Of a stretch of 20,534 nucleotides of DNA, positions 1 to 7,639 are shown piece by piece. Under the pieces are notes generated by a model. It searched no databases, was not told the origin of the DNA, and saw only the letters and a program-made list of their open reading frames with translations. Origin of the DNA: a bacterium (lineage in GTDB: Bacteria; Spirochaetota; UBA4802; UBA5550). Numbering within the stretch: the stretch's first letter is position 1; every line of letters starts with the position of its first letter. The DNA is taken from assembly GCA_024224995.1 (NCBI GenBank), contig JAAENB010000341.1, positions 1 through 20,534 of the forward strand, written 5' to 3'. A program made the translations under genes and the position numbers.

Positions 1-447
1 AAGACCACTCCGACACGAATAGTATACGTAAATGGTTATTCTAAAGGAACGTCTATAGCTATTGACCCAAATTCTCCAATTCCTGAAGGATGGGTAAAGA
101 CCACTCCGACACGAATAGTATACGTAGATGGTTATTCTAAAGGAACGTCTATAGCTATTGACCCAAATTCTCCAATTCCTGAAGGATGGGTAAAGACCAC
201 TCCGACACGAATAGTATACGTAGAAGGTTATTCTAAGGGAACGTCTATAGCTATTGACCCCAATTCTCCAATTCCAAAAGGATGGGTAAAGACCACTCCG
301 ACACGAATAGTATACGTAAATGGTTATTCTAAAGGAACGTCTATAGCTATTGACCCAAATTCTCCAATTCCTGAAGGATGGGTAAGGACCAGTCCAACAC
401 GAATAGTATACGTGGATGGCTATTCTAAAGGAACGTCTATAGCTATA
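1..447 (+). repeat. 96-bp in-frame tandem repeat array
   Basis: Units start at 1, 97, 193, 289 and 385; the fifth is cut at 447. The period is exactly 96 bp (32 codons). Units 1 and 4 are identical. Unit 2 differs from them by one base (aat to gat, codon 11). Unit 3 has gaa at codon 11 plus a few other changes, including a Glu to Lys change near its end. Unit 5 is the most diverged, with Lys to Arg and Thr to Ser near its start. The array probably continues upstream of the window. The near identity suggests recent amplification or gene conversion. Confidence 0.95.
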
Positions 448-1284
448 TTTTCGAACAACGTTGCCTGGGTAGAGGACTGGACAATGGGATTTAGAGGCCG
501 CCACGATTGGGTAGGTTTTCAGACGCAGCAAACATTAGACATGTCAACCGATGAACTCTTAACCACAAGCAAACACTATATGGAGAATCTGGATGATTTG
601 AGCGGTTTGGCAACTCTGGAAAATAATACTCTTGAAATTAAAAGTGGTCCCTATAAACACGGCGAATATGTTGAAAACAATCGGATTTATTTCGATGAAG
701 GAATTGCTGTTTCAACCATTCCCGGTGTGGAAAAGCGTTTTCTTGAAATTAAGTGGCAAACCGATAGTCCCATGGGATTATCTTCCTTTAATCCGGGAAG
801 TGGGGCCGACTGTCATATTTATTTGTGGTGGGCCAGCGGTAAACAAGAAAATATTATTATTGATATCGATCACTCAGTAATAGGAGGTTTGACAGGGCCG
901 AATATGCCTTCAATTAATTTGCAATACGAAGATATACTGTTTCAGCCGGGGCAGATGGTGGTTATGGATTTGGCTGAACTAAATGAGAATTGGGCGTCTG
1001 ACGCTGTTGTCAAATTGGGTTTTGGAATCAGCTTCTATTCTATATCGGGAGGCTCATCAAGTGAGGATTATTACAGCTTAAACGGATATGGAGACGGATG
1101 CGGGCTGCCGGATGAATATAATGCTGATCCAAATTGCATTTATTACCGGGATTTTGACGGCGTGGTATGTTCTTTGATAGACAATTTAAACGCGGCATTA
1201 TCGGTTTCGCATATACGGTTATACAATGAAGGTGATCAAAATCCCGACGATTTTGAACCTGAAGATTTTGAACCTGTTGATTAA
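1..1284 (+). CDS. Repeat-containing probable surface/secreted protein (5' partial)
   Basis: The reading frame is open from the first base to a TAA at 1282-1284, so the N-terminus lies outside the window; the first ATG in frame (412) is inside the fifth repeat and is not a real start. Residues 1-128 are four 32-residue repeats containing IVYV(N/D/E)GYSKGTSIAI and ending PxGWV; a fifth copy stops after 21 residues. About 280 unique residues follow, rich in Gly, Ser, Asp and aromatic residues (for example GGSSSEDYYSLNGYGDGCG), with an acidic tail in which DDFEP and EDFEP repeat. I do not recognise the C-terminal domain. The composition and the lack of enzyme motifs suggest an extracellular or envelope protein, but no signal peptide can be checked. 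A strong terminator follows directly. Confidence 0.8.
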   Translation, partial: KTTPTRIVYVNGYSKGTSIAIDPNSPIPEGWVKTTPTRIVYVDGYSKGTSIAIDPNSPIPEGWVKTTPTRIVYVEGYSKGTSIAIDPNSPIPKGWVKTTPTRIVYVNGYSKGTSIAIDPNSPIPEGWVRTSPTRIVYVDGYSKGTSIAIFSNNVAWVEDWTMGFRGRHDWVGFQTQQTLDMSTDELLTTSKHYMENLDDLSGLATLENNTLEIKSGPYKHGEYVENNRIYFDEGIAVSTIPGVEKRFLEIKWQTDSPMGLSSFNPGSGADCHIYLWWASGKQENIIIDIDHSVIGGLTGPNMPSINLQYEDILFQPGQMVVMDLAELNENWASDAVVKLGFGISFYSISGGSSSEDYYSLNGYGDGCGLPDEYNADPNCIYYRDFDGVVCSLIDNLNAALSVSHIRLYNEGDQNPDDFEPEDFEPVD

Positions 1285-1293
1285 TTGTAACAC

Positions 1294-1330
1294 AAACCCG
1301 GCCTCGGAACTTCCGAAGCCGGGTTTTTTA
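1294..1330 (+). terminator. Rho-independent terminator of the repeat-protein gene
   Basis: The stem ACCCGGC-c-TCGG pairs with CCGA-a-GCCGGGT around an AACTT loop (1296-1324) and is followed by TTTTTT, 10 bp after the stop codon. The reverse strand has a weaker T run (TTTGTGTT), so it may also stop transcription from the convergent kinase gene. Confidence 0.9.
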
Positions 1331-1371
1331 TTCCCGGTGAAAAAGAATCAATGGAACGAAAAAAATGAGGA

Positions 1372-3699
1372 TCAAAAAACTTCAACACCTTCTAAAACAA
1401 CAGTAAAAACAGAACCCTTACCTATCTCACTTGAAACGCTGATTGTACCATTCATCATCTCAACAAGATTTTTACTAATTGCCAGTCCCATTCCGGTGCC
1501 TTCATATTTTCTCGTTGACCGCCCGTCTACCTGTTTAAAATAATCAAATATTGATTCATATTCGTCTGCGGGGATACCAATACCGCTGTCTTCAATGGAA
1601 ATTGCCAGGTCTGTTTTGTTGTCTTCTCCCGTTGCCGGTGATGCGGAGACGGATATTTTTACATGGCCGTGTTCGGTGAATTTTACGGCATTGCCTACAA
1701 TATTATATAACGCCTGCCTGAGCCTTCGTTTATCCAGGAATATGACCCGGGGAAGGTTTTTATCAATATCCATTATAAATTCAAGGTTTTTTCCCGTTAT
1801 TTTTGTTTTAAAAAAGTTTTCGCATTTAAAAAAGAACTCTTCAAGATTTATTTCCTGGCAGTTGATTTCCATTTTTCCGGCTTCGATCTTTGATAAGTCA
1901 AGAATATCATTAATTAATGCAAGCAGCTTTTTGCTATCCGTTATTATGGATTTAAAATCGTTTTTAAGTTCGTCATTTTGGCCCAGTGATAAATTAAAAT
2001 CACTTAACCCGATTATACTGTTAAGAGGCGTTCTTATTTCATGACTCATATTTGCCAGGAATTCGCTTTTTGTGCGGTTTGCCAGTTCTTCTTTAATTTT
2101 AGCCTTTTTAAATTCCGTAATATCACGTCCTTCAAGGAGCAGCATTACAACACCCCCATGATCATCCTTCACGGGTTTCAGAGAAAAATCGATGTAAAAT
2201 ATATTTCCTTCCGGATCGGGGTACGTGGTTTCAAACCGGACCGTTTCACCCTTCCCGGTATTCCGGACGGCGCTTTCCAGTTTTTCCTGTTCCTCTTTTG
2301 AAAGAGTCCACCATGGGCTTGTCTGGAATTGCCTGCCCGTAATATCGGACTCCCGGGTTCCGGTAAATCGGAGGGCGGTATCATTTATTTCAATAATTGA
2401 TCCGTCAAGTGCCAATAAGCCGGTAAACTGGAAAGAATTGTTAAAGGTTGAGCGAAATTTTTGTTCACTTATGAGCAAGTCATTGTATGTCCTTTCTGCC
2501 TTATCTTTCAACATATTGATGCGATCCGCCAGGCCAAGAGATACGAGCAGCATAAACCCGGTAAAACCATACAGGACAGCTTCTTCGGTAAAGACATTGC
2601 TGCCCAGGACACCCATCCTTAAAAGTGCGATTATGGAAAAACCTCCCATCATGCAAAGGCATGCCAGTATGTAATAGCGGGCCTGGCGGTATCCTTTTAG
2701 CCAAAAGAAAAAACTGATAATAGTTAATTCCAGGGAAATAAATAAAATAAAATATATTACTATTGTTACAATATATTTATAAGTAATAAAAGGAATCATT
2801 ACGAGAAGGAGGCTCCACATAATTATCTGTATATTAAAGAACCTGGAGAGCGCCGCTAATTTGGCTTCTGCTATTAAAAATACCGTGGTAAATTTTAATA
2901 TAGATAAACCTAAGAGTACAGCAAAAAGCGGGGTCGTGTAATAGTGCCATCGCGGTATATCGATCCAGAAATAGTACGCGGCAATACCATTATAGGAGCT
3001 ATAGAAAAACAACATAAATAGAGTTATTAGAATATAGTATATATAATTGGAATCCCGCAATGAAAGAAATAAAAAAAGATTGTATCCCAGCATAATGAGC
3101 AGAATGCCGTAAAATATACCCATGGTGATATTTTTTCTGAAGCTGTGCCCGTAAAATGCTGCTATAGACTGGATAGTCAGTGAGATGGTCATGGAGGCTT
3201 CGTTCTTAAAACGCATATAGAAGATTTTTTCGCTTTTGTCCGGAAGGAAGAGATTGAATATAAAACAGTGATGCCCGAAATCCCGGGTTTTTACATGTTT
3301 TAAAATCCCGGTTTTTACGGCATCAAATCCGCGGCCGTGGGGAGCAGGTTTGTAAATATCTATATAATGAAAATTGGAGAATTTCTCTTCCAGCAGCCAT
3401 CTTTTTGTCTCACCTGATTCATTCCTGATACAAAAACGGACCCAATAGGTTGAATCCGTAAATCCGAAATTTGCTACTTTTTTTTCGCTTCGAACAAAGG
3501 GGCCGGTAAACCCGGGAGCGCTTACATCGTCAATAGTCAATTTCCCGGACCTGTCCTCAAAAATTTCCATGGAGAGGCCGGGGTAATAAGTCATTTTTTC
3601 GTCGGTGAGGACAATAGGGTCCAGCGCAAGCGCAAATTTTTGCAGACCCGGGATAAGAAGAAATGCAGATAAAATATAGATGAGTACGCGCAGCTTCAT
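1372..3699 (-). CDS. 7TMR-DISM sensor histidine kinase with PAS domain
   Basis: This is a 775-residue membrane sensor kinase. Residues 1-25 are a signal peptide. Residues 27-175 form a 7TMR-DISM extracellular domain (FGFTDSTYWVRF is typical). About seven membrane helices cover 190-392. A PAS domain lies near 412-532, HisKA near 540-605 with phospho-acceptor His553 in MSHEIRTP, and HATPase_c near 655-772 with N-box Asn670, G1 box DSGIGI (704-709) and G2 box GTGMGL (734-739). All catalytic boxes look intact. There is no receiver domain or DNA-binding domain, so it needs a partner regulator elsewhere. It resembles the kinase at 12735-15536 through the sensor and transmembrane parts. The Shine-Dalgarno site before the ATG is poor, so the start is less sure than the domains. 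The ligand is unknown; DISM domains are thought to sense carbohydrates or other small molecules. Confidence 0.93.
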   Translation of the reverse strand: MKLRVLIYILSAFLLIPGLQKFALALDPIVLTDEKMTYYPGLSMEIFEDRSGKLTIDDVSAPGFTGPFVRSEKKVANFGFTDSTYWVRFCIRNESGETKRWLLEEKFSNFHYIDIYKPAPHGRGFDAVKTGILKHVKTRDFGHHCFIFNLFLPDKSEKIFYMRFKNEASMTISLTIQSIAAFYGHSFRKNITMGIFYGILLIMLGYNLFLFLSLRDSNYIYYILITLFMLFFYSSYNGIAAYYFWIDIPRWHYYTTPLFAVLLGLSILKFTTVFLIAEAKLAALSRFFNIQIIMWSLLLVMIPFITYKYIVTIVIYFILFISLELTIISFFFWLKGYRQARYYILACLCMMGGFSIIALLRMGVLGSNVFTEEAVLYGFTGFMLLVSLGLADRINMLKDKAERTYNDLLISEQKFRSTFNNSFQFTGLLALDGSIIEINDTALRFTGTRESDITGRQFQTSPWWTLSKEEQEKLESAVRNTGKGETVRFETTYPDPEGNIFYIDFSLKPVKDDHGGVVMLLLEGRDITEFKKAKIKEELANRTKSEFLANMSHEIRTPLNSIIGLSDFNLSLGQNDELKNDFKSIITDSKKLLALINDILDLSKIEAGKMEINCQEINLEEFFFKCENFFKTKITGKNLEFIMDIDKNLPRVIFLDKRRLRQALYNIVGNAVKFTEHGHVKISVSASPATGEDNKTDLAISIEDSGIGIPADEYESIFDYFKQVDGRSTRKYEGTGMGLAISKNLVEMMNGTISVSSEIGKGSVFTVVLEGVEVF

Positions 3700-3788
3700 T
3701 CTTATTTATAAGCGAAAATATAAGAAAAGGCAAGCTTTTTTTGAAGAAGAGAAAACATGATGATCGATTTTTTTTAACCGGTGAAAAG

Positions 3789-4829
3789 TCAATAGGCCGG
3801 GAATAAACACGACTGGGAAGTCCCATAAACAAAGCACGGATCACTACCCAGTTGATATTTAAACACAAGTGTTTCTCCTTTTCCCAGGTTCTCCTGTCCT
3901 TTCAGGCTTAGAGGGGAGGTGAGACCCGATTCATAAGGAGCAACAATATTTTCACCAAAAACCCGGATCTCGGTAAAAAGCATTAACCGGTTTGTCCGTG
4001 GCGGATCATCGGCAAGTGTAACAGATCCGGCAGGCAAAAAAGGAGGAGATCCTTCATTGGCGCCGGGTATTCGGCAGTTCTTATCGAGAACAAAGATATC
4101 TCCCAGCCGCTTCCGCACGGAGTCTTTTTCTTCTTCGGGTAAATTTCCACGCATGCGAAGGTATTCTTTGTTTGAGTCCACAGCCTGCAGGGAGATAGAA
4201 ACTTCTTCAGGAACAAGAATACCTTCTTTGACCAGTTGTTCCGCCAGGTTCCCGGTAATACTGACCTGGGGCTCCCGTCTTAATACCTGTGCCATTGTTT
4301 CAGTAACAACAATATGGACCGGGTCATCTTCGGGATGGCGGTATTGGCTCGCGTCACAGCAATAACTTCCGGCGATAAATTCAGAAACATCAAGAACCCG
4401 GCAGATATTCTCAGCTGAATCAAGGGAAACCTGGTGAATATCAATGAGAGAAACTTTCAAAAGTTTTGGATCATAAAGGTGCAGCAGGGGCACAACAATA
4501 GTTCCAAAAGGACCGCAGCCCGCGTAAAGAAGATGGACCGGTCTTTGGCTAAACCGGTCAAGAGCTAAATCCACAGCCTCTTTTACTCCGCGCAGAAATT
4601 TTGCAGTGCGCATGAAATCATCAAGAGTAATAGCCGCGAAGTCGGGTGAAATAGCCAAACCGGAGTCAAGCCACTTTTCATCGGAAACAACTTTTTCTCC
4701 TGATGTGCCTTTAACCGGGGAGATAGAGGTGAATATATCTCTCAGTTCCGCAACGGCACCATGAAGTATATAGATCTCACTTTCTTTGTTTAAAATATTT
4801 TTTACGGCCTCACGCGTCCTGGCTTTCAT
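3789..4829 (-). CDS. PRMT-like SAM-dependent methyltransferase, copy 2
   Basis: The protein has 346 residues starting at MKARTREAV. The upstream ATG at 4925 is rejected because the ATG at 4829 has an AGGAG site 7-8 bases before it and the longer form would overlap the preceding gene by over 100 bp. The chosen start overlaps the formyltransferase stop by 20 bp, so translation is probably coupled. Residues 102-109 (YAGCGPFG) are a SAM-binding motif I. IDIHQVSLDS (129-138) carries the acidic residue of motif II (Asp130). ETMAQVLRREPQV sits where arginine methyltransferases have their double-E loop, and LVKEGILVPEEV resembles the following PRMT strand. The C-terminal 100 residues look beta-rich, as in the PRMT barrel. 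The acceptor substrate is unknown. It is a clear paralogue of the protein at 6562-7614 and is the last gene of the operon. Confidence 0.75.
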   Translation of the reverse strand: MKARTREAVKNILNKESEIYILHGAVAELRDIFTSISPVKGTSGEKVVSDEKWLDSGLAISPDFAAITLDDFMRTAKFLRGVKEAVDLALDRFSQRPVHLLYAGCGPFGTIVVPLLHLYDPKLLKVSLIDIHQVSLDSAENICRVLDVSEFIAGSYCCDASQYRHPEDDPVHIVVTETMAQVLRREPQVSITGNLAEQLVKEGILVPEEVSISLQAVDSNKEYLRMRGNLPEEEKDSVRKRLGDIFVLDKNCRIPGANEGSPPFLPAGSVTLADDPPRTNRLMLFTEIRVFGENIVAPYESGLTSPLSLKGQENLGKGETLVFKYQLGSDPCFVYGTSQSCLFPAY

Positions 4830-5769
4830 TATGTGCTCCTGAAAAAGTATCCCCGGGATTAATATTAAATGCCAGGGCCAGTCGTTCACCGGTAAAGAGC
4901 CCGGCATCGGTATAGATAATATCAATAGTAAGCGCTATCCCGTCGGCGCAAAGAATAGAAAGGCCATTTTTCGTAGAAACAACAGAACCCGGCTTTGATC
5001 CGGGAGGAGCTTCTTCCGGATTGAGCGATACCTGGAGAATACGAAGATGAGCTCCCCTGAAAAAAGTATTGGCTCCGCCGTACGCTGGGTTGCTTGCCTG
5101 TACCAGCGCCGCAATAGAATCAGCAGGTTGAGATTTCCAATCTACCAGGAGATCTTCATACGCCGGCCTGGACAGGTATTTATCCGCCTGTTCATCCTGT
5201 TCTTGAAAGGGTGGAGTGCCTTTTGAAAATTTTTCCATCATTGTTGAAGCGGCCTCCCGCGCGGCAAATGAGAGCCGTTCCAGGTGAAGCCCGTATGTTT
5301 CATAGGGTAATATTTGCATCTTTTCCATATGGGCAATGGGGCCGCTGTCCAGGCCCGAGTCCATCCGGTGTACTGTTATGCCGCCGAACGGCTCCCGGTT
5401 CCGGATCTGCCAGAAAACAGGGTCAATTCCACGGTACGCGGGAAGCAGACCGGTATGGAAATTATAAAATCCCTGGGATGGCATAGAGAGTATTGTCTCC
5501 GGGATCTTGTACGGAAATCCCAGGACGAAAACAACATCCGGCATCATCATATCAAGCCATGATTCAAGTGATTCTTTGATAATGTTTTTATCGCTAGTAT
5601 CATTTTCAATTATGGAGAGTGGAATAAACGCCTGGTTTGCCATTGCTTTGAGAGGGGACGTGAACCCCTCTTTGTGGGGAGCGCCCAATCCCGCAAGGCT
5701 GCCCGTGCTGTTCAGTAATTCAATGGCTGGATAGGCAAAAGGGTGACTGCATAAAACTCCTGTTTTCAT
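4810..5769 (-). CDS. Formyltransferase-family protein (Fmt/ArnA-type fold)
   Basis: The 319-residue protein has the formyl_trans_N fold, about residues 1-180, with the signature NFHTGLLPAYRG (103-114) and SGLDSGPI (138-145). The catalytic triad of the family, Asn103, His105 and Asp141, is visible. The C-terminal part (about 205-300) looks like the Fmt C-terminal barrel (NPAYGGANTFFRGAHLRI). Enzymes of this family move a formyl group from 10-formyltetrahydrofolate to an amine: Met-tRNA, amino sugars or amino acids. Its position between a collar gene and a methyltransferase gene, and not next to def, argues against housekeeping Met-tRNA formylation, so the substrate is open. The start has AGGAAGG about 9 bases upstream. 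The gene ends inside the methyltransferase start (20-bp overlap). Confidence 0.82.
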   Translation of the reverse strand: MKTGVLCSHPFAYPAIELLNSTGSLAGLGAPHKEGFTSPLKAMANQAFIPLSIIENDTSDKNIIKESLESWLDMMMPDVVFVLGFPYKIPETILSMPSQGFYNFHTGLLPAYRGIDPVFWQIRNREPFGGITVHRMDSGLDSGPIAHMEKMQILPYETYGLHLERLSFAAREAASTMMEKFSKGTPPFQEQDEQADKYLSRPAYEDLLVDWKSQPADSIAALVQASNPAYGGANTFFRGAHLRILQVSLNPEEAPPGSKPGSVVSTKNGLSILCADGIALTIDIIYTDAGLFTGERLALAFNINPGDTFSGAHNESQDA

Positions 5770-5814
5770 GTAAAACCTTCCTGGGATAGTATGGGCAATT
5801 TTTTCCTGTACTGC

Positions 5815-5851
5815 CCCGGAGAGAGCTCCTGTTTGGGATGCTCTCTCCGGG
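5815..5851. other. Strong intergenic hairpin inside the operon
   Basis: A perfect 12-bp inverted repeat, CCCGGAGAGAGC and GCTCTCTCCGGG, surrounds a 13-base loop in the 98-bp gap between the second collar gene and the formyltransferase gene. Neither strand has a T run after it, so it does not look like an intrinsic terminator. It may be an mRNA processing or stability element that sets the collar-to-enzyme ratio. Confidence 0.75.
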
Positions 5852-5867
5852 CTGTAGTATTCCGCGC

Positions 5868-6518
5868 TTAATTACGGGGTGGATATAGTCCTACAGTACA
5901 TATAGAATGAGTCAGAGCCAGGAAAGGAGACATGTTCTCGTGAGCCATGTTGCTGCCTGTGCTGGAAATTGCAACCGAATCAACAGTTGTGGTAACATCA
6001 ACGGTAACAGGAGACATATCCACGGCAACATTTACAAGTCCCGTATGCATTGTATTATTTTCAGTGCCGATGCTGTCGGCATAGATCTCGTTGTCTGAAT
6101 TTGAACCCCAGACCCTGTTCACGGGCTCTGTTTCTCCGGCAGCGTCATTGTTGCAATAAACCGTAGCATTGGCATTGGGGGTTCCACTGAACGTTCCTGT
6201 TGAACTCGCGTGGGCAGTTGCTGTATGCGTGTGCCCGGGCATAGTCGATTGGGTAAGTACAACAGTTTCATAGCCTCCCGCCTGGCCTATAGCCCTGGCA
6301 GAAAGTCCCGGCCCTGTTCCCTGGCCTATGGCTGCCCGTCCGCTAAGATTGGGAACCGCGAAATTGGTTCTTCCGTCACCGCCGTATATTGTGCCCAGAA
6401 GAGAAAAAAGAGCCGAATATTGAGTTACAGACAAAAGTTGTCCCTGGCACAAGGCCCAGCTCCTGGGAGCAAAGTTGCATCCGAATAATGAAATTTCTGA
6501 CATAAAAGGTTCTGACAT
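5868..6518 (-). CDS. Phage tail collar domain protein (MdpB-like), copy 2
   Basis: The 216-residue protein starts with the classic collar-domain pattern: EISLFGCNFAPRSWALCQGQ, then ALFSLLGTIYGGDGRTNFAVP and a Gly-rich GRAAIGQGTGPGLS stretch (about residues 8-75). It ends with the matching C-terminal motif HENMSPFLALTHSICTVGLY-PPRN. In between lies MPGHTHTATAHAS, a His-rich stretch with an HxH pattern that in T4-like fibre tips binds metal, and a Ser/Thr/Asn-rich region. The family (tail collar, also called microcystin-dependent protein) forms trimeric tail or surface fibre tips. There is no signal peptide. An AAGGAG site 7 bases upstream supports the first of two possible ATG codons. It is paralogous to the protein at 7640-8293. 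No other phage structural genes are nearby. Confidence 0.9.
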   Translation of the reverse strand: MSEPFMSEISLFGCNFAPRSWALCQGQLLSVTQYSALFSLLGTIYGGDGRTNFAVPNLSGRAAIGQGTGPGLSARAIGQAGGYETVVLTQSTMPGHTHTATAHASSTGTFSGTPNANATVYCNNDAAGETEPVNRVWGSNSDNEIYADSIGTENNTMHTGLVNVAVDMSPVTVDVTTTVDSVAISSTGSNMAHENMSPFLALTHSICTVGLYPPRN

Positions 6519-6561
6519 AAAATTCTCCTTTCGTAAATATTTTTAAAATTTTTTACCGGGC

Positions 6562-7614
6562 TTATGCCCAGGGATCAGAGGTATTTTTTTCATAAATAAA
6601 CTCCGGGGAGCTGTCCAGCTTATATTTGAAGTCCAGAACATCACCCGGCTTGATATTATCATTCAGTCCTATTGTATAGGGATGGGTAATCCCTGATTCA
6701 TAGAACTCAAGTTTATTATTATTAAATATATCGATTTCAGTAAAAAGCATTAAAGGGAGACCATGCTTTAAATCACCGGGCATGGTTAGTGCTGCAGCTT
6801 GAAGAAAAGGAACTGTTCCTTCTTGTACTTCAAGTTTGTGGCAGTCTTTGTCAAGAACAAAGATCTCGCCCAGAAATTGCCTCGCTTTTTCTTTTCCCTC
6901 TCCTTTACCATTTATATTAAATTCGATATCTGCGTCAACACTGTAAAACAAAACCCGGACCTTCTCCGGTATAAGAGTTCCCCCTTCGACCAGCTGCGCT
7001 GCCATATTCCTGCTGATACTTACCTGGGGCTCACGCTGCAGCGCGTGCCGCATTGTTTCCTGTACAACAATATGAACAGGGTCATCAGCAGGATGGCGGT
7101 AAAGGGCCGCGTCTTCCTGGATAATGCCGCCGAGAAAGTCGTTGAATCCAAGGGCATCACAAACGTTCCGTATGGAGTCCAGGGACCTGGGATGAACTTC
7201 CAGCATGGTAAGCTTAAGCTGTTCAGGTTTATATAAGGTCAGAAGCGGCAGAACAAGCGTTCCATATGGTCCGCAGCCCGCGTAGATGATATGAACCCTG
7301 CTTCCCTGAAAGCGTTCAAGCGAACTGTCTATTGCTTCTTTTAGACCCCTGAGATATTTGGCTGTCCGCAAAATATCCCGCAGGTTTAAGGCCGCGTATT
7401 CAGGGGAAATGGCAAGCCCCGAAGGAAGTAAAATATTGTCTTCTTTTGGCTGCTTGCTCTCTTCACCTCTCACAGGGGAAATTTCCATGAATACTTTATT
7501 TACCTGTATTAATGACTGTGTCAGGGTGTCCAGGTCATTATCTTTGTTGAGTATTTCAGCAATTGCCCGGGACATCCTTTTTTGCAGCAATTGCTCTGTA
7601 TTTACCTGGTTCAT
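6562..7614 (-). CDS. PRMT-like SAM-dependent methyltransferase, copy 1
   Basis: The protein has 350 residues. Motif I is YAGCGPYGTL (111-120). Motif II is LEVHPRSLDS (138-147) with Glu139. Asp168 in QEDAALYRHP may contact the adenine. ETMRHALQREPQV (from 186) and LVEGGTLIPEKV (208-219) line up with the region after the PRMT double-E loop. The tail, with LMLFTEIDIF and the KPGDVLDFKYKL strand, looks like a PRMT-type beta barrel. The N-terminal 60 residues are helical and without motifs. It is paralogous to the protein at 3789-4829; SGLAISP(E/D)(Y/F)AA, RTAK(Y/F)LRG and REPQVSI are shared. It lies 25 bp after the first collar gene with a CAGGAG site, so it is surely co-transcribed. The substrate is unknown; the collar protein is a guess from gene order only. 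Confidence 0.77.
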   Translation of the reverse strand: MNQVNTEQLLQKRMSRAIAEILNKDNDLDTLTQSLIQVNKVFMEISPVRGEESKQPKEDNILLPSGLAISPEYAALNLRDILRTAKYLRGLKEAIDSSLERFQGSRVHIIYAGCGPYGTLVLPLLTLYKPEQLKLTMLEVHPRSLDSIRNVCDALGFNDFLGGIIQEDAALYRHPADDPVHIVVQETMRHALQREPQVSISRNMAAQLVEGGTLIPEKVRVLFYSVDADIEFNINGKGEGKEKARQFLGEIFVLDKDCHKLEVQEGTVPFLQAAALTMPGDLKHGLPLMLFTEIDIFNNNKLEFYESGITHPYTIGLNDNIKPGDVLDFKYKLDSSPEFIYEKNTSDPWA

Positions 7615-7639
7615 TGTTTGCTCCTGTAAAAGATATTAT

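Noticed and set aside
412..414. ATG as start of the repeat-protein gene
   Set aside because: It lies inside the fifth repeat and the same frame is open to the window edge.
1..447. CRISPR-like repeat array
   Set aside because: Units are 96 bp, contiguous and in frame with no spacers; they encode protein repeats.
4830..4925. Longer N-terminus for the second methyltransferase
   Set aside because: No ribosome site at 4925, large overlap with the formyltransferase, and no similarity of the extra residues to copy 1; the ATG at 4829 has AGGAG.
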